Assembly: GCA_002305685.1 (NCBI GenBank)
Contig: DBQB01000024.1
Span: 1 to 64,000, forward strand
Reading direction: 5' to 3'
Origin: Ruminococcaceae bacterium UBA1405
Lineage (GTDB): Bacteria; Bacillota; Clostridia; Oscillospirales; Ruminococcaceae
Length of the DNA stretch: 64,000 nucleotides
Of this stretch, positions 41,642 to 50,882 are shown in pieces. The position numbers and the translations under genes are program-made. The notes beneath the pieces are model-generated. The model was not told the origin of the DNA and made no database searches. It saw only the letters and a program-made list of their open reading frames with translations. Every line of letters starts with the position of its first letter. The stretch's first letter is position 1.

Positions 41642-43960
41642 TTATTTTTTCTTTTGCCGGTTAAAATTGATCAGGCATCCGGCCAAAATAATGGCCCGTT
41701 CATTGTCGGTCATATCATCCAGTTTCAGGGAGAAGGGCACAATGGAACCATTTTTACAGATGGCATAGGCGCTAATGGACTGCGCTTTCTCCTCCACTGC
41801 CTTGCGGATGTTGGGAAGGAAAACCGAATCCCCCAACTGGAAGGGCAGCTGATCTTGGTTCTGCTCCTTCTCCAGCACAAAGGGAAGCATTCCCCAGTTG
41901 ATCAGATTGGAGCGATAACGCTTGGTGGCATATTCTCTGGCAATGTTGGCCCATCCTCCCAATACCTTCTGGCAGGAAGCGGCCTGTTCCCGGGCGGAAC
42001 CGTCTCCGGGTTTTTCGGCATATACCAGGCTGCCGATGCCGGTGGTCATGGGATCAATCTTCTCAAACCCCGGCAGGGTGCGGATTGCATCAAAGAGTTG
42101 TTTGATCTCTGTCACCTGCTCCGGTGACACGCCGTTGAGCCGGTCTTTTTCCACCTTTTGCAGCGCTTTGGCTCGTCCAACATATCCGGGATCTTTTCTC
42201 GAAAGGGTAAACTCCGCCAGTTTCAGTGGATTGGAGCGATAGCTGGAGGTTTCACCGGAGGGAATCAGCTCATCGGTGGTGGTCACCGGATCGTGAATCT
42301 CGCTGGCCACCGTCAGCAGAAGATGATCGGTGAGCGCCGACATCTGGGGCCAATCGGCAATGTTGGGTCCAAAGCGAAGTTCCTGGGTGATATCTGCACG
42401 GCCAAACCCATTATACACCCGGTTTTCATAAACGGTTTTGTTGAAGAAATATTTGGGCTTTGTATAGTTTACATCCAGATCGGTGGCGGGGGTAAGGATA
42501 CCGCCCCGAATGGCAGTGGCGGCGATGGAGCGGGCGTCCATCAGCGCAACGGTGGCAATCTGACCGCCGGATGGTTTGGAACCTTCCCGGTTGGGAAAGT
42601 TGCGGGTGGAGTGCCGAATGCTCAGGCAGTTGTTGGCCGGAACATCCCCTGCCCCAAAGCAGGGGCCGCAGAAGGCGGTGCGCACCGTCGCGCCGCTGGC
42701 CATAAATGCGGAGATGGCGCCATTTGCCACCAGCTCCATAAACACCGGCTGGCTGGAAGGATAGATGCTCAGACTGAATTCATCGCACCCGATGGAATGA
42801 CCCCGGAGAATATCGGCGGCATCCACCAGATTATCATAGGTACCGCCGGCGCATCCGGCAATCACTCCCTGCTCCACCCGCAGACCATCGGCGGTAATTT
42901 TATCCCGCAGTTTGACCTCTACCCCAGGAGTTGCCAGCTGTTTGGTGGCGTTTTGCTCCACCTGCGCCAGAATATCCTGCAAATTGGCGTTTAGTTCCCG
43001 AACGGTAAAGGTGTTGCTGGGGTGAAAAGGCATGGCGATCATGGGTTCCACAGTGGAAAGATCTACATACACCATCCCGTCATAGTATGCGACAGGGCCG
43101 GGGGAAAGCTTCCGGTAAGCTTCGGGGCGTCCATGGATCTCAAAATATTCCTGGGTTTTTTCGTCGGTCACCCAGATGGAGGAAAGGCAGGTGGTCTCAG
43201 TGGTCATGACGTCAATGCCGTTGCGGTATTCACAGTTTAGATTGGCAACGCCATCCCCCACAAATTCCAGCACCTTGTTTTTCACATATCCGTTTTGGAA
43301 CACGGCGCCCACAATGGCCAGCGCCACATCCTGAGGTCCTACCCCTTTGGTGGGAGAACCGGTCAGATATACAGCAATCACCTGAGGGCGTTTTACATCG
43401 TAGGTACTCCCCAAAAGCTGCTTTGCCAGCTCGCCACCGCCTTCACCGATGGCCATCGTACCCAGAGCGCCATAACGGGTATGGCTGTCGGAACCCAAAA
43501 TCATCTTTCCGCAGCCGCTCATCATCTCCCGCATATACTGATGAATCACCGCCTGATGGGCTGGGACATAGATACCGCCATACTTTTTGGCCGCAGAAAG
43601 GCCAAAAAGGTGATCATCTTCATTGATGGTGCCGCCCACTGCACAGAGAGAGTTGTGGCAGTTGGTCAGCACATAGGGGATGGGAAAAACGTCCATACCG
43701 CTGGCGCGGGCAGTTTGAATGATACCCACATAGGTGATATCGTGGGAAGCCATAGCGTCAAATTTGATTTTGAGATGCTCCATATCCTGCGACGTATTAT
43801 GGTTTTTCAGGATGGAATAGGCGATGGTTGCGGCAGACGCCTCCCTCTTGGAAGGCAGATATCCCAGCTGAGACTTTAGCTTGGAAGCTGCCTGATCGTC
43901 ATCGGCCACCACGGTGGAGCCGTCCAACAGCCATACGCCGGTATCGGATAATTTCACCAT
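41642..43960 (-). CDS. Aconitase-family hydratase (YbhJ-like)
   Basis: A 772-residue aconitase superfamily protein. Iron-sulfur ligands are the Cys in VIAGCAGGTYDN and the two in FCGPCFGAGDVPANN; LGSDSHTRYGALG is the substrate-side motif. The C-terminal swivel-type region follows from about residue 600. It resembles E. coli YbhJ and long clostridial hydratases rather than AcnA/AcnB. With the NADP-isocitrate dehydrogenase at 54.7 kb it could supply 2-oxoglutarate for glutamate synthesis, which is an inference. The ATG follows GGGAGGTTTTGCAATT. A 15-bp palindrome lies upstream. Confidence 0.82.
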   Translation of the reverse strand: MVKLSDTGVWLLDGSTVVADDDQAASKLKSQLGYLPSKREASAATIAYSILKNHNTSQDMEHLKIKFDAMASHDITYVGIIQTARASGMDVFPIPYVLTNCHNSLCAVGGTINEDDHLFGLSAAKKYGGIYVPAHQAVIHQYMREMMSGCGKMILGSDSHTRYGALGTMAIGEGGGELAKQLLGSTYDVKRPQVIAVYLTGSPTKGVGPQDVALAIVGAVFQNGYVKNKVLEFVGDGVANLNCEYRNGIDVMTTETTCLSSIWVTDEKTQEYFEIHGRPEAYRKLSPGPVAYYDGMVYVDLSTVEPMIAMPFHPSNTFTVRELNANLQDILAQVEQNATKQLATPGVEVKLRDKITADGLRVEQGVIAGCAGGTYDNLVDAADILRGHSIGCDEFSLSIYPSSQPVFMELVANGAISAFMASGATVRTAFCGPCFGAGDVPANNCLSIRHSTRNFPNREGSKPSGGQIATVALMDARSIAATAIRGGILTPATDLDVNYTKPKYFFNKTVYENRVYNGFGRADITQELRFGPNIADWPQMSALTDHLLLTVASEIHDPVTTTDELIPSGETSSYRSNPLKLAEFTLSRKDPGYVGRAKALQKVEKDRLNGVSPEQVTEIKQLFDAIRTLPGFEKIDPMTTGIGSLVYAEKPGDGSAREQAASCQKVLGGWANIAREYATKRYRSNLINWGMLPFVLEKEQNQDQLPFQLGDSVFLPNIRKAVEEKAQSISAYAICKNGSIVPFSLKLDDMTDNERAIILAGCLINFNRQKKK

Positions 43961-44051
43961 AATTGCAAAACCTCCCTATCAGCAGCATCCTAAAAGATGC
44001 CGCCATCTGTCAATCGTTCCCTCTCAAATGGATCTTGCCCTTTCGGCAAAC

Positions 44052-44066
44052 CAACCAGACTGGTTG
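44052..44066. promoter_or_regulatory. Palindrome between the hydratase and the LCP gene
   Basis: CAACCAG-A-CTGGTTG is a perfect 7-1-7 inverted repeat in the divergent intergenic region. It lies about 90 bases before the hydratase start and could be a repressor site for it or for the LCP gene. Confidence 0.4.
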
Positions 44067-44186
44067 CTTTTTACATCTTAGCATATATGCCCTCAATTTG
44101 CAAAGGAAACTGCCCATTGCTCCGGCGGTATAAATTTTGTTTTCTCTCCAACACTATCTGCAAAGCAAGTGAAAGGAAGCGAAACC

Positions 44187-45146
44187 ATGCACGAGCCCCA
44201 CCGCTATCCGGGAAAGCATTTTTCCCCCCGCCATCTTTACCTGCGCAGTTTTATTCTATCCTTCTGCATCTCACTGCTGGCACTGATGTCGCTGGGCGCG
44301 ATGGTGCTGGCGCGCGGAGATCTGTTGGAACTGCGCCGCGATATCTCCGGGGAGAACACCGACGCCGCACAGGTGCTGGGCAACGCCCAAGAGGTTCCCA
44401 TCTCCTCTCCCAGCCTCACCGCCGCCCGGGAGGAGGATGCTCTTACGGTGCTGATCATGGGAAGAAAGGATGAGCAAAGCGTCTCCAACACCTATCTGCT
44501 GGTGCGTTTTGACCCGGCCCAGGGCCGCATTCCCGTGCTGTGTCTGCCCCCACAAACAATGGTGGTAAAACCCCAGGGAGATTCATCTCCCATCTCCCTA
44601 TCCCAGGCCTACAGCTTTGGGGGACAGGCTTTGGCGGTGCAGGGATTGGAGAACACGCTAGGCATCGAAATTGATCGATATGCTGTAGTGGAGGTACAGC
44701 CTTTTGTGGAGATCGCCTCCATGTTTGGACCCATCCAGTATCTTTTGGGATACAACCTCAGCTTTCAGGACGAGGAACGCTCCATTCAGCTCTCCAAAGG
44801 GATGCAGCTGGTGGACGGACAAAAGGCGGTAGATATTGTCACCTACCCGCTCTATCCAGGCGGAGAAAGAACCCGGGCCGAGATAACGGGAGCGCTGGCG
44901 GTACAAATCATCAACACCCACCTCTCCCTGATCTCCTCCCCCACAGCAGACAGCTTATTTAAGGGGGTCATCAATCGTATCTCCACCGACATTACCTATC
45001 TGGATTTTGAACAGCGCAGACGGATGGCGGCGGAGATGACTACCCTTTCTCCCGCCGTACAGCTGTTTGCAGAGGGCGGATTTGACACCCAGGGCGGTTA
45101 TCTTTTGTCGGAAAAATCTTTGGAACAAATCCGGCAATATTTTTAG
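44187..45146 (+). CDS. LCP (LytR-CpsA-Psr) family protein
   Basis: A 319-residue membrane-anchored protein. A basic N-terminus and one membrane segment (FILSFCISLLALMSLGAMVLA region, about 22-42) are followed by an extracellular LCP domain with LTVLIMGRKDEQSVSNTYLLVRFDP and the arginine pattern GERTRAEITGALAVQIIN. LCP proteins attach teichoic acids or capsules to peptidoglycan. The ATG at 44187 has GAAAGGAAGCGAAACC in front. It is somewhat divergent in the substrate motifs (VVEVQPFVEIASMFGPI in place of the usual D/N-rich segment), so the activity is not certain. Confidence 0.75.
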   Translation: MHEPHRYPGKHFSPRHLYLRSFILSFCISLLALMSLGAMVLARGDLLELRRDISGENTDAAQVLGNAQEVPISSPSLTAAREEDALTVLIMGRKDEQSVSNTYLLVRFDPAQGRIPVLCLPPQTMVVKPQGDSSPISLSQAYSFGGQALAVQGLENTLGIEIDRYAVVEVQPFVEIASMFGPIQYLLGYNLSFQDEERSIQLSKGMQLVDGQKAVDIVTYPLYPGGERTRAEITGALAVQIINTHLSLISSPTADSLFKGVINRISTDITYLDFEQRRRMAAEMTTLSPAVQLFAEGGFDTQGGYLLSEKSLEQIRQYF

Positions 45147-45162
45147 GTTCATAAAAATTTAT

Positions 45163-45195
45163 GGGTGTGGGATGGCGTCAAGCCATTCCACACCC
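45163..45195. terminator. Bidirectional terminator between the LCP gene and merR
   Basis: A 14-bp stem with one mismatch (gggtgtgg.atggc with gccat.ccacaccc). The stop codon of the MerR gene lies in the loop. Confidence 0.75.
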
Positions 45196-46023
45196 CTCTT
45201 TCTCAGATATGGGAATACTGATCTCGGTGACAAACTTTTCGGTATCCTCTGTAACGCCGTAATCGATCATGGTGATCTCCCGCGAAAAACCGCTGATGGT
45301 CAACCGGTGTTCCCGGATATAGGATAACAGTCTGAGATACGGCTGCTGGGCTTGGGTATGGCTTCCCTGGAAACGAATGGAGACGCAGGAGGTCTGCGGA
45401 AGGGTAATGGTATCCCCTTCAAACCAATCCTCATCGTCCAGAATCAGAAAAATACAGTCATACTGTTCCAACCGTCTGGCGCAAAGATTCTCCTGAGAAA
45501 TTCCCACCCCCACCTTGCCCAGAAAGATCACGCCCTCCCCTTTGGAGCGTTCCAACTGACGGATGGGGCCTTCCATATCCCAAAAATTGCGGATGGTCAA
45601 GGATGTGGACATCAAGACAATGCGGCAGGATTTCAGAGTTCCCCGGATCACCGTGTCAAATTGGGAGTGCTGCGCATCCTCCAGCTGCTGTAGACGGTTG
45701 TCAATCTTTCGCTGAATTCTTTGCAGCTGTTGTATCTTTGCGGCTACGATCTGCTTTTGCTGGAACAACTTCTTTTTAATTACAGCAATATCCCGATTCT
45801 GCACAAACCCGGCAATCTCTGAAAGTGGCATATCCAAAGCCCGCAGATATCGAATGGTATTTAACACCTCAAACTGCCGCACGCTATAGTAGCGATAGCC
45901 CGTATCCTTATCGATGAGCTGAGGAACCAGCAATCCCAGCGCTTCATAGTGGCGCAGACTGCTGACGCTGATGTGAAACAGCTTTGCCACATCTCCAATT
46001 TGAAACAGTTTATCTTCCTGCAT
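45178..46023 (-). CDS. MerR-family multidrug-type regulator
   Basis: A 281-residue activator. The N-terminal winged helix-turn-helix FQIGDVAKLFHISVSSLRHYEALGLL and wing GYRYYSVRQ are clear. A coiled coil (~85-125, rich in KKKLFQQKQIVAAKIQQLQR) and a GyrI-like effector domain (~130-281) follow, like BmrR. The ATG at 46023 lies inside the last codons of the MATE gene (14-base overlap), so the two are translationally coupled. It likely senses a drug and activates the operon through the 19-bp-spacer promoter at 47424-47454, and so controls its own synthesis. Confidence 0.9.
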   Translation of the reverse strand: MQEDKLFQIGDVAKLFHISVSSLRHYEALGLLVPQLIDKDTGYRYYSVRQFEVLNTIRYLRALDMPLSEIAGFVQNRDIAVIKKKLFQQKQIVAAKIQQLQRIQRKIDNRLQQLEDAQHSQFDTVIRGTLKSCRIVLMSTSLTIRNFWDMEGPIRQLERSKGEGVIFLGKVGVGISQENLCARRLEQYDCIFLILDDEDWFEGDTITLPQTSCVSIRFQGSHTQAQQPYLRLLSYIREHRLTISGFSREITMIDYGVTEDTEKFVTEISIPISEKEGCGMA

Positions 46024-47383
46024 AAGAACCTCTTTGCGCACCGGATTTTGGGTGGGTGATCATCCAATAGGCAATCACGCACACAAGGACGGACACCAGC
46101 GAACCTGCCGCCGTGGCAAGACCCATCGGGAGCAGCGTGGTGGGGAAAAGCATGGAGGTCAGGTACGCTCCCGGCACCCGCACCAATACAATCGAGATGA
46201 CATTATGCAGAAAAGACAGCATGGATTTTCCACAGGCACAAAAATATCCGCTGAAACTAAAGTGGATCCCCGCAAATACACAGTCCCATACATAACCGCG
46301 GATATACTGTCCCCCCAGACGGATGACATCCTGTCCATCGGTCCGAGAGACATCGGTAAACAGTCCCACAATCGGTTCGGCAAAAAACTGTACCATCAAC
46401 GCAATACATAGACCAAAGCAAAGGGAAATCGCCACCGCGTAGGCTAGGGTACGCTTGGCGCGCTGCGGTTTTCCCGCTCCAAAATTCTGAGCTCCCAGCG
46501 AGGAAACGGTGGAGAGCATCGAAGAAGGCACCAAAAACAGAAAACTGATGATCTTCTCAACAATTCCCACCGCAGCGGCGTCGGTAAGTCCACGGCTGTT
46601 GGCAATCACCGTAATCAGCAGAAAGGAAATCTGAATGAATCCGTCCTGCAATGCAACCGGAACACCTACCCGAAGAATCTGACCCATGGCGGGACGGACC
46701 GGCGAGAGATCGTTTTTTTTCACAGCAATACCACTATTTTTCTTTGCAATAAAGACCAGAGAAATCACAACGCTGCATCCCTGGGAGAGGGTGGTACCCA
46801 AAGCGGCTCCCACCGGCCCCATTGCCAGAGCTCCCATAAAAAGATAATCCAGCCCAATATTCATCACACAGGCCACCGCAATAAAGTACATTGGACTTTT
46901 GGAATCCCCCAGGCCGCGAAAGATGGCGCTGATGATGTTGTAAGCGGTAATCAAAGGAATCCCTAAAAAGCAGACGGTCAGATAGGATTCCGTCCCGGCA
47001 ACCGCCTGTTCCGGTGTGGACATAACCTGCACAATCGGTTTCACCAACGCCAGAAGTACCGCTGTGAGCACCACTGAGAGGGAGAGAAACAGCGTGACAG
47101 TATTGCCGATGCTGACGGCAGCTTTCCTCTTATCGTTGGCTCCGATGGCCTGTCCGATGGCTACCGTAGAGCCCATAGACAGCCCCACAATCATCACCGT
47201 GAGCATATGCATCACCTGCGAACCGATGGAAACGGCAGTAGTGCTGGCTACCCCTTCAAACTGCCCGATGATAAATAGATCGGCCATACCATACAAGGTT
47301 TGCAGAAAATAGGAGAGCAGGTATGGCACAGAGAACATTAGGACGGTTCGTAAAACACTTCCGGTGGTCAAATTCTTTTCCAT
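46010..47383 (-). CDS. MATE-family multidrug efflux transporter
   Basis: A 457-residue, 12-segment membrane protein of the MATE family, exporting cationic drugs in exchange for Na+ or H+. The start MEKNLTTGSVLRTVLMFSVP and the MVGPVG-like loop (ALAMGPVGAALGTTLSQG) are typical, as is the repeat of this loop in the second half. It is first of a two-gene operon with a MerR regulator under a MerR-type promoter, so it is probably drug-inducible. The specific drug is not deducible. Confidence 0.92.
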   Translation of the reverse strand: MEKNLTTGSVLRTVLMFSVPYLLSYFLQTLYGMADLFIIGQFEGVASTTAVSIGSQVMHMLTVMIVGLSMGSTVAIGQAIGANDKRKAAVSIGNTVTLFLSLSVVLTAVLLALVKPIVQVMSTPEQAVAGTESYLTVCFLGIPLITAYNIISAIFRGLGDSKSPMYFIAVACVMNIGLDYLFMGALAMGPVGAALGTTLSQGCSVVISLVFIAKKNSGIAVKKNDLSPVRPAMGQILRVGVPVALQDGFIQISFLLITVIANSRGLTDAAAVGIVEKIISFLFLVPSSMLSTVSSLGAQNFGAGKPQRAKRTLAYAVAISLCFGLCIALMVQFFAEPIVGLFTDVSRTDGQDVIRLGGQYIRGYVWDCVFAGIHFSFSGYFCACGKSMLSFLHNVISIVLVRVPGAYLTSMLFPTTLLPMGLATAAGSLVSVLVCVIAYWMITHPKSGAQRGSYAGR

Positions 47384-47423
47384 TGCTTATAACCTCTTTC
47401 GTAATTTGCAGCTGCATGGTATC

Positions 47424-47454
47424 ATTATAAACTTTACAACCATTGTAGAGTCAA
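47424..47454 (-). promoter_or_regulatory. MerR-type promoter/operator of the MATE-merR operon
   Basis: TTGACT (47449-47454) and TATAAT (47424-47429) are separated by 19 bases instead of 17. A 9-3-9 inverted repeat with one mismatch (ACTTTACAA-CCA-TTGTAGAGT on the plus strand, 47431-47451) fills the spacer. This is the textbook arrangement for MerR-family activation by DNA distortion. The remaining gap 47455-47660 shows no gene. Confidence 0.9.
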
Positions 47455-47666
47455 GAGCAAATTTGGTAAAATGCCTTTTGTTTTGACGGCAGCGGATTTC
47501 CGGCACTGAAAAAACAGTCTCACATAAACCGAAACTCTCTGTAATTACGCAACAAAATCACCGGAAACCCATTTCAAACAATTTGCCTGCCCGTCCAAAG
47601 CTCGATACACATTACTACAATAATGCTGCGGCAACCGCCATCGAACAGCACAGAGATACAAAAAAA

Positions 47667-47694
47667 GATCCGAACCCATAGATGGATTCGGATC
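47667..47694 (-). terminator. Terminator of tRNA-Ala
   Basis: An 8-bp perfect stem (gatccgaa/ttcggatc) followed on the minus strand by TTTTTTTG, six bases past the CCA end of the tRNA. It resembles the tRNA-Leu terminator at 2362-2403. Confidence 0.85.
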
Positions 47695-47700
47695 CAATAT

Positions 47701-47776
<76 letters not shown>

Positions 47777-47790
47777 AAGCGACGAATGAT

Positions 47791-47819
47791 ATTATAGCAC
47801 AATCATTTTGAAATAGCAA
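47791..47819 (-). promoter_or_regulatory. Promoter of tRNA-Ala
   Basis: TTGCTA (47814-47819), a 17-base spacer and an extended -10 (TGCTATAAT, hexamer 47791-47796). Confidence 0.75.
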
Positions 47820-47906
47820 TACCTTTTTTCGATTTTTTTCTTATTTTTCACATGGCTCTTCAGAATCGGAAAGGGCAATCGGTACGCCTTCCTGCGGATA
47901 AAATAA

Positions 47907-47932
47907 GGAGTCCGTCCAGACGGACAGACTCC
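47907..47932 (-). terminator. Terminator of the LURP-GT2-reductase unit
   Basis: An 11-bp stem with one mismatch (47907-47917 with 47922-47932) followed on the minus strand by TTATTTTAT. Confidence 0.75.
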
Positions 47933-47950
47933 TATCTTCACAAAAAGGGG

Positions 47951-49495
47951 TTATCCTTCGATGTACTTGTTGGCCATCTCAGTGAGCGCTTCCCGGTTGG
48001 CAGGAAACCAGTCCTGGAAGGAAAGTCCGGAAGCGGTCACGGTACGGCCCAGCTCGGTGAGAAATACCGGGATATCCTCCACCAACATGGCGCCCAGACG
48101 CTGACCAAAACGTTCTTTACCTTGCAGATCCTCACCGCCTACAAAGAAATTGAAAGCCGGTTCAGGTTTCTTGTCCACCGGTTTGGAAGCGCCGTGGAAT
48201 CCCAGCACACCGATCTGATGGGTACCACAAGAGGAGGGGCAGCCGGAAATATGGATTCTGGGCAATACACCGTCAGCAAAGTTCTCTCTTCTGGCCGTCT
48301 CCACCAATGTCCGAAGAAGTTCCTGGGAATCCCGCAGACCGATCTGGCAGATACTGCTGCCAATACAGGCTACCGAGGTCTCAAAAAGGGTTCTCGCGCC
48401 ATCGTCAGTCACTGCGGCTACCTTCTGCGCTTCCTCGGCGGTAAGGTTGACGATGTACATCGTCTCATCCGGCGCAACCCGCAGGGAAACCTGCTCCATC
48501 CCGGCAATGACGTCATAAATTTCCCGCAGTTTACTGGGAACCGGAGATCCGCCGATGGGATGATATGTCACATAATACAGTCCCTGCTGCTTTTGGGGGC
48601 AGATGCGGGGATGATCGGGAGCAACGCCAGCCCCCTGTTTGGTAACCGGAACCGGCTTCACATCGATATCCAGCGCATACTGCGCAAACACCTCCTGCAA
48701 CTTTTCCTGGTAAGCCTTGACATACCCCTCGGTGCCCAAAGACTCCTGCATATAGCGGGTTCTGGCTTTGGCACGATTTTCATAGTTGCCATAGGTGGTA
48801 AAGGTGTTGACCATTGCCTGAATATAGTAAAGAATCTTCTCCACCGGGATATGTTCTGCAACCAATGCACCCATTCTGGCATTGTTGCCCAAACCACCGG
48901 CACTGTATACATCAAAGGTGTGATCGCTGTTGGCAACAAATCCCAAATCCCGGAAGGTAGCATGGGTATGATTTGCAGGCGAATTGGAAAAAGCTACCTT
49001 CAACTTTCTGGGCAGTTTGACCGTTCCAATGATCTCCATGAGATAATCTGCTGCCGCCATGGCGTAGGGGGTAACATCAAAATATTCCCCAATCTCCACC
49101 CCCGACAGTGGAGAAGCCATCACATTGCGGGGAAAATCTCCGCCGCCGCCTCTGGTCAAAATGCCCACGTCTACGGCACGGCGCATAATATCGCACACCG
49201 CATCGGGCTGTAGGTCATGCAGCTGAATGGTTTGACAGGTGGTAAAATGCACCTTATCCACCTGCCATTTTTCGATGCTCTCAACAATAAATTGGAGCTG
49301 ATCCTTCGAGAGCTGTCCGCCGGACAGACGTAGACGAAGCATATTTTTTTCTCCGCCTTTTTGGGCGTAGCTGCCGTATCCGCCGGAAAATCCCTTATAA
49401 TCTTTAACGGACACCTCACCTTTGGAGAATTTATCGATCATCTCCTCAAACGCGGGGAGACTTTCACGGAACTGTTCCATAACCGTTTGCTTCAC
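47951..49495 (-). CDS. Nitrite/sulfite reductase (siroheme, 4Fe-4S)
   Basis: A 514-residue siroheme reductase performing six-electron reduction of nitrite to ammonia or sulfite to sulfide. The [4Fe-4S]-siroheme cysteines lie in ACIGSSICQIG (C-x5-C) and SGCPSSCGTHQIG (C-x3-C). Two ferredoxin-like NiR/SiR half-domains are visible (VHFTTCQTIQLHDL in the first and YIVNLTAEEAQKV in the second). The start is GTG at 49495, eight bases after AGGAGG. It follows the glycosyltransferase by 22 bases. Which anion it prefers cannot be told. Confidence 0.88.
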   Translation of the reverse strand: MKQTVMEQFRESLPAFEEMIDKFSKGEVSVKDYKGFSGGYGSYAQKGGEKNMLRLRLSGGQLSKDQLQFIVESIEKWQVDKVHFTTCQTIQLHDLQPDAVCDIMRRAVDVGILTRGGGGDFPRNVMASPLSGVEIGEYFDVTPYAMAAADYLMEIIGTVKLPRKLKVAFSNSPANHTHATFRDLGFVANSDHTFDVYSAGGLGNNARMGALVAEHIPVEKILYYIQAMVNTFTTYGNYENRAKARTRYMQESLGTEGYVKAYQEKLQEVFAQYALDIDVKPVPVTKQGAGVAPDHPRICPQKQQGLYYVTYHPIGGSPVPSKLREIYDVIAGMEQVSLRVAPDETMYIVNLTAEEAQKVAAVTDDGARTLFETSVACIGSSICQIGLRDSQELLRTLVETARRENFADGVLPRIHISGCPSSCGTHQIGVLGFHGASKPVDKKPEPAFNFFVGGEDLQGKERFGQRLGAMLVEDIPVFLTELGRTVTASGLSFQDWFPANREALTEMANKYIEG

Positions 49496-49517
49496 ACCGA
49501 ATTCCTCCTAAATTGTA

Positions 49518-50324
49518 TCAACCTTTCCGAGCATCGGCGATGAGATATTTGTGAATCTGAACTTTATACTTTTCGTATAATCCCATCGAAACATACAAAT
49601 CTTTGTAATAGGCAAAGAGACTTTTCTTAACCGTTACGGTATTTGCAATGGTGATGCTGGTGGAGGTGATGCTTTTTTTGTTTTTGACATAGTAATAAAT
49701 GGGGGTTTGCAGACTGCAAAAACGCTCCGCATAGCGAATATACTCCAGATTAAACTGAAGATCCTCACTCCAGGTCAGTGCCTCGTTGCAGTAGATCTGA
49801 TGCTGTTTGATGATATCGCTGCGGTAGAGTTTGTTCCACATAACTCCGTAATAAAAGCTGGCAGGCTCATCCATCAGATGCAGCGCAAAAGCTTTTTTGT
49901 CCATCACTGCCTTTTGATCCAAAAAACCATGAACCGTCTTTCGACCATTGGCGGAAACCCGGCAGTAATGGGAAATCACCAGATCACTGTTGGTTTCCTC
50001 AGCGCGCTCCACCAACAGGCGGGTGGCATTCTCGTCAATCCAATCGTCGCTGTCCACAAATTGCAGATATTTTCCCTTTGCCAGGCGAATTGCCAGATTC
50101 CTGGTGGAGGAAACCCCTGAGTTATCCTTATCCACCACAATAATCCGGTGATCCACCCCTACATACATTTTGCAGATATCCAAACTGACGTCCTTGCTGC
50201 CGTCGTTGACCAGAATGATCTCCAAATTTTGATAGCGCTGGTCACAGATGCTTTGAATACATTTGGGCAAAAACGGCGCTGCGTTATATACAGGGATAAT
50301 GATACTGACCAAAGGTTGCTCCAT
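49518..50324 (-). CDS. Family 2 glycosyltransferase
   Basis: A 268-residue GT-A transferase. VSIIIPVYNAAPFLPKCI is at the N-terminus, the DxD region is FVDSDDWID, and LTWSEDLQFNLEYI (the ED motif) is near residue 185. It is of the EpsJ/WaaB-like single-domain type that adds a sugar to exopolysaccharide or wall polymer. The ATG at 50324 follows GGGAGGTGTTGCGTATT. It lies in a tight run with the LURP-like and reductase genes (22-base gaps), an odd mix of functions. Sugar donor unknown. Confidence 0.9.
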   Translation of the reverse strand: MEQPLVSIIIPVYNAAPFLPKCIQSICDQRYQNLEIILVNDGSKDVSLDICKMYVGVDHRIIVVDKDNSGVSSTRNLAIRLAKGKYLQFVDSDDWIDENATRLLVERAEETNSDLVISHYCRVSANGRKTVHGFLDQKAVMDKKAFALHLMDEPASFYYGVMWNKLYRSDIIKQHQIYCNEALTWSEDLQFNLEYIRYAERFCSLQTPIYYYVKNKKSITSTSITIANTVTVKKSLFAYYKDLYVSMGLYEKYKVQIHKYLIADARKG

Positions 50325-50346
50325 AATACGCAACACCTCCCGGATT

Positions 50347-50811
50347 TTATTTGCTTTTGGTGGCATCGATGGCCAATACAACCATCAGGCAGAGCAGTGC
50401 GTCCTGCGGACGGAAAATCTCCATCTCATAGGTATCTCCCCAGCTGAGCAGCTCTTTGGAAGCGCGCATCACTTCCCCATCCCGCTCGCTGATCACCTGA
50501 TAATCCCATCCCCAGAAATCGCCTTCTACCCGCCAATCGTTACAGTCCAACACAAACGATGGGGAAAATGGGGAAAATTCTTTCTGGATCTCTCCGGCGT
50601 AGGTATCTCCCAGATAAAGAGAAAACCGGGGCAAAAAGGTAAAGGGCTGCTGCTTTACTGTACCGATATGCTGCTGGTATTGGTCATAAATTTCCAGGCA
50701 GCGTCCCAGTGAAAGACGCCCTTTGACGGTGTATACCGTCTCCTGGGCCTCGTTATAGATATCATAGCTGTCAAACCAGGAAAACACCCGCTGTCGAAAC
50801 AACAGCTTCAT
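50347..50811 (-). CDS. LURP-one-related / YxjI-like protein
   Basis: A 154-residue protein of the Tubby-like LURP-one fold. KLLFRQRVFSWFDSYDIYNE, VYTVKGRLSLGRCLEIYD and VLDCNDWRVEGDFWGWDYQV follow the usual order. Bacterial members have no established role and may bind lipids or phosphates. The ATG follows GAAGGAGGAGCGCT. It is first of the run with GT2 and the siroheme reductase. Confidence 0.85.
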   Translation of the reverse strand: MKLLFRQRVFSWFDSYDIYNEAQETVYTVKGRLSLGRCLEIYDQYQQHIGTVKQQPFTFLPRFSLYLGDTYAGEIQKEFSPFSPSFVLDCNDWRVEGDFWGWDYQVISERDGEVMRASKELLSWGDTYEMEIFRPQDALLCLMVVLAIDATKSK

Positions 50812-50882
50812 AGCGCTCCTCCTTCATCTATCGTGACGGGCATTTCAGAATACCACATGGTACAAACGTCAATTATCAGCCA

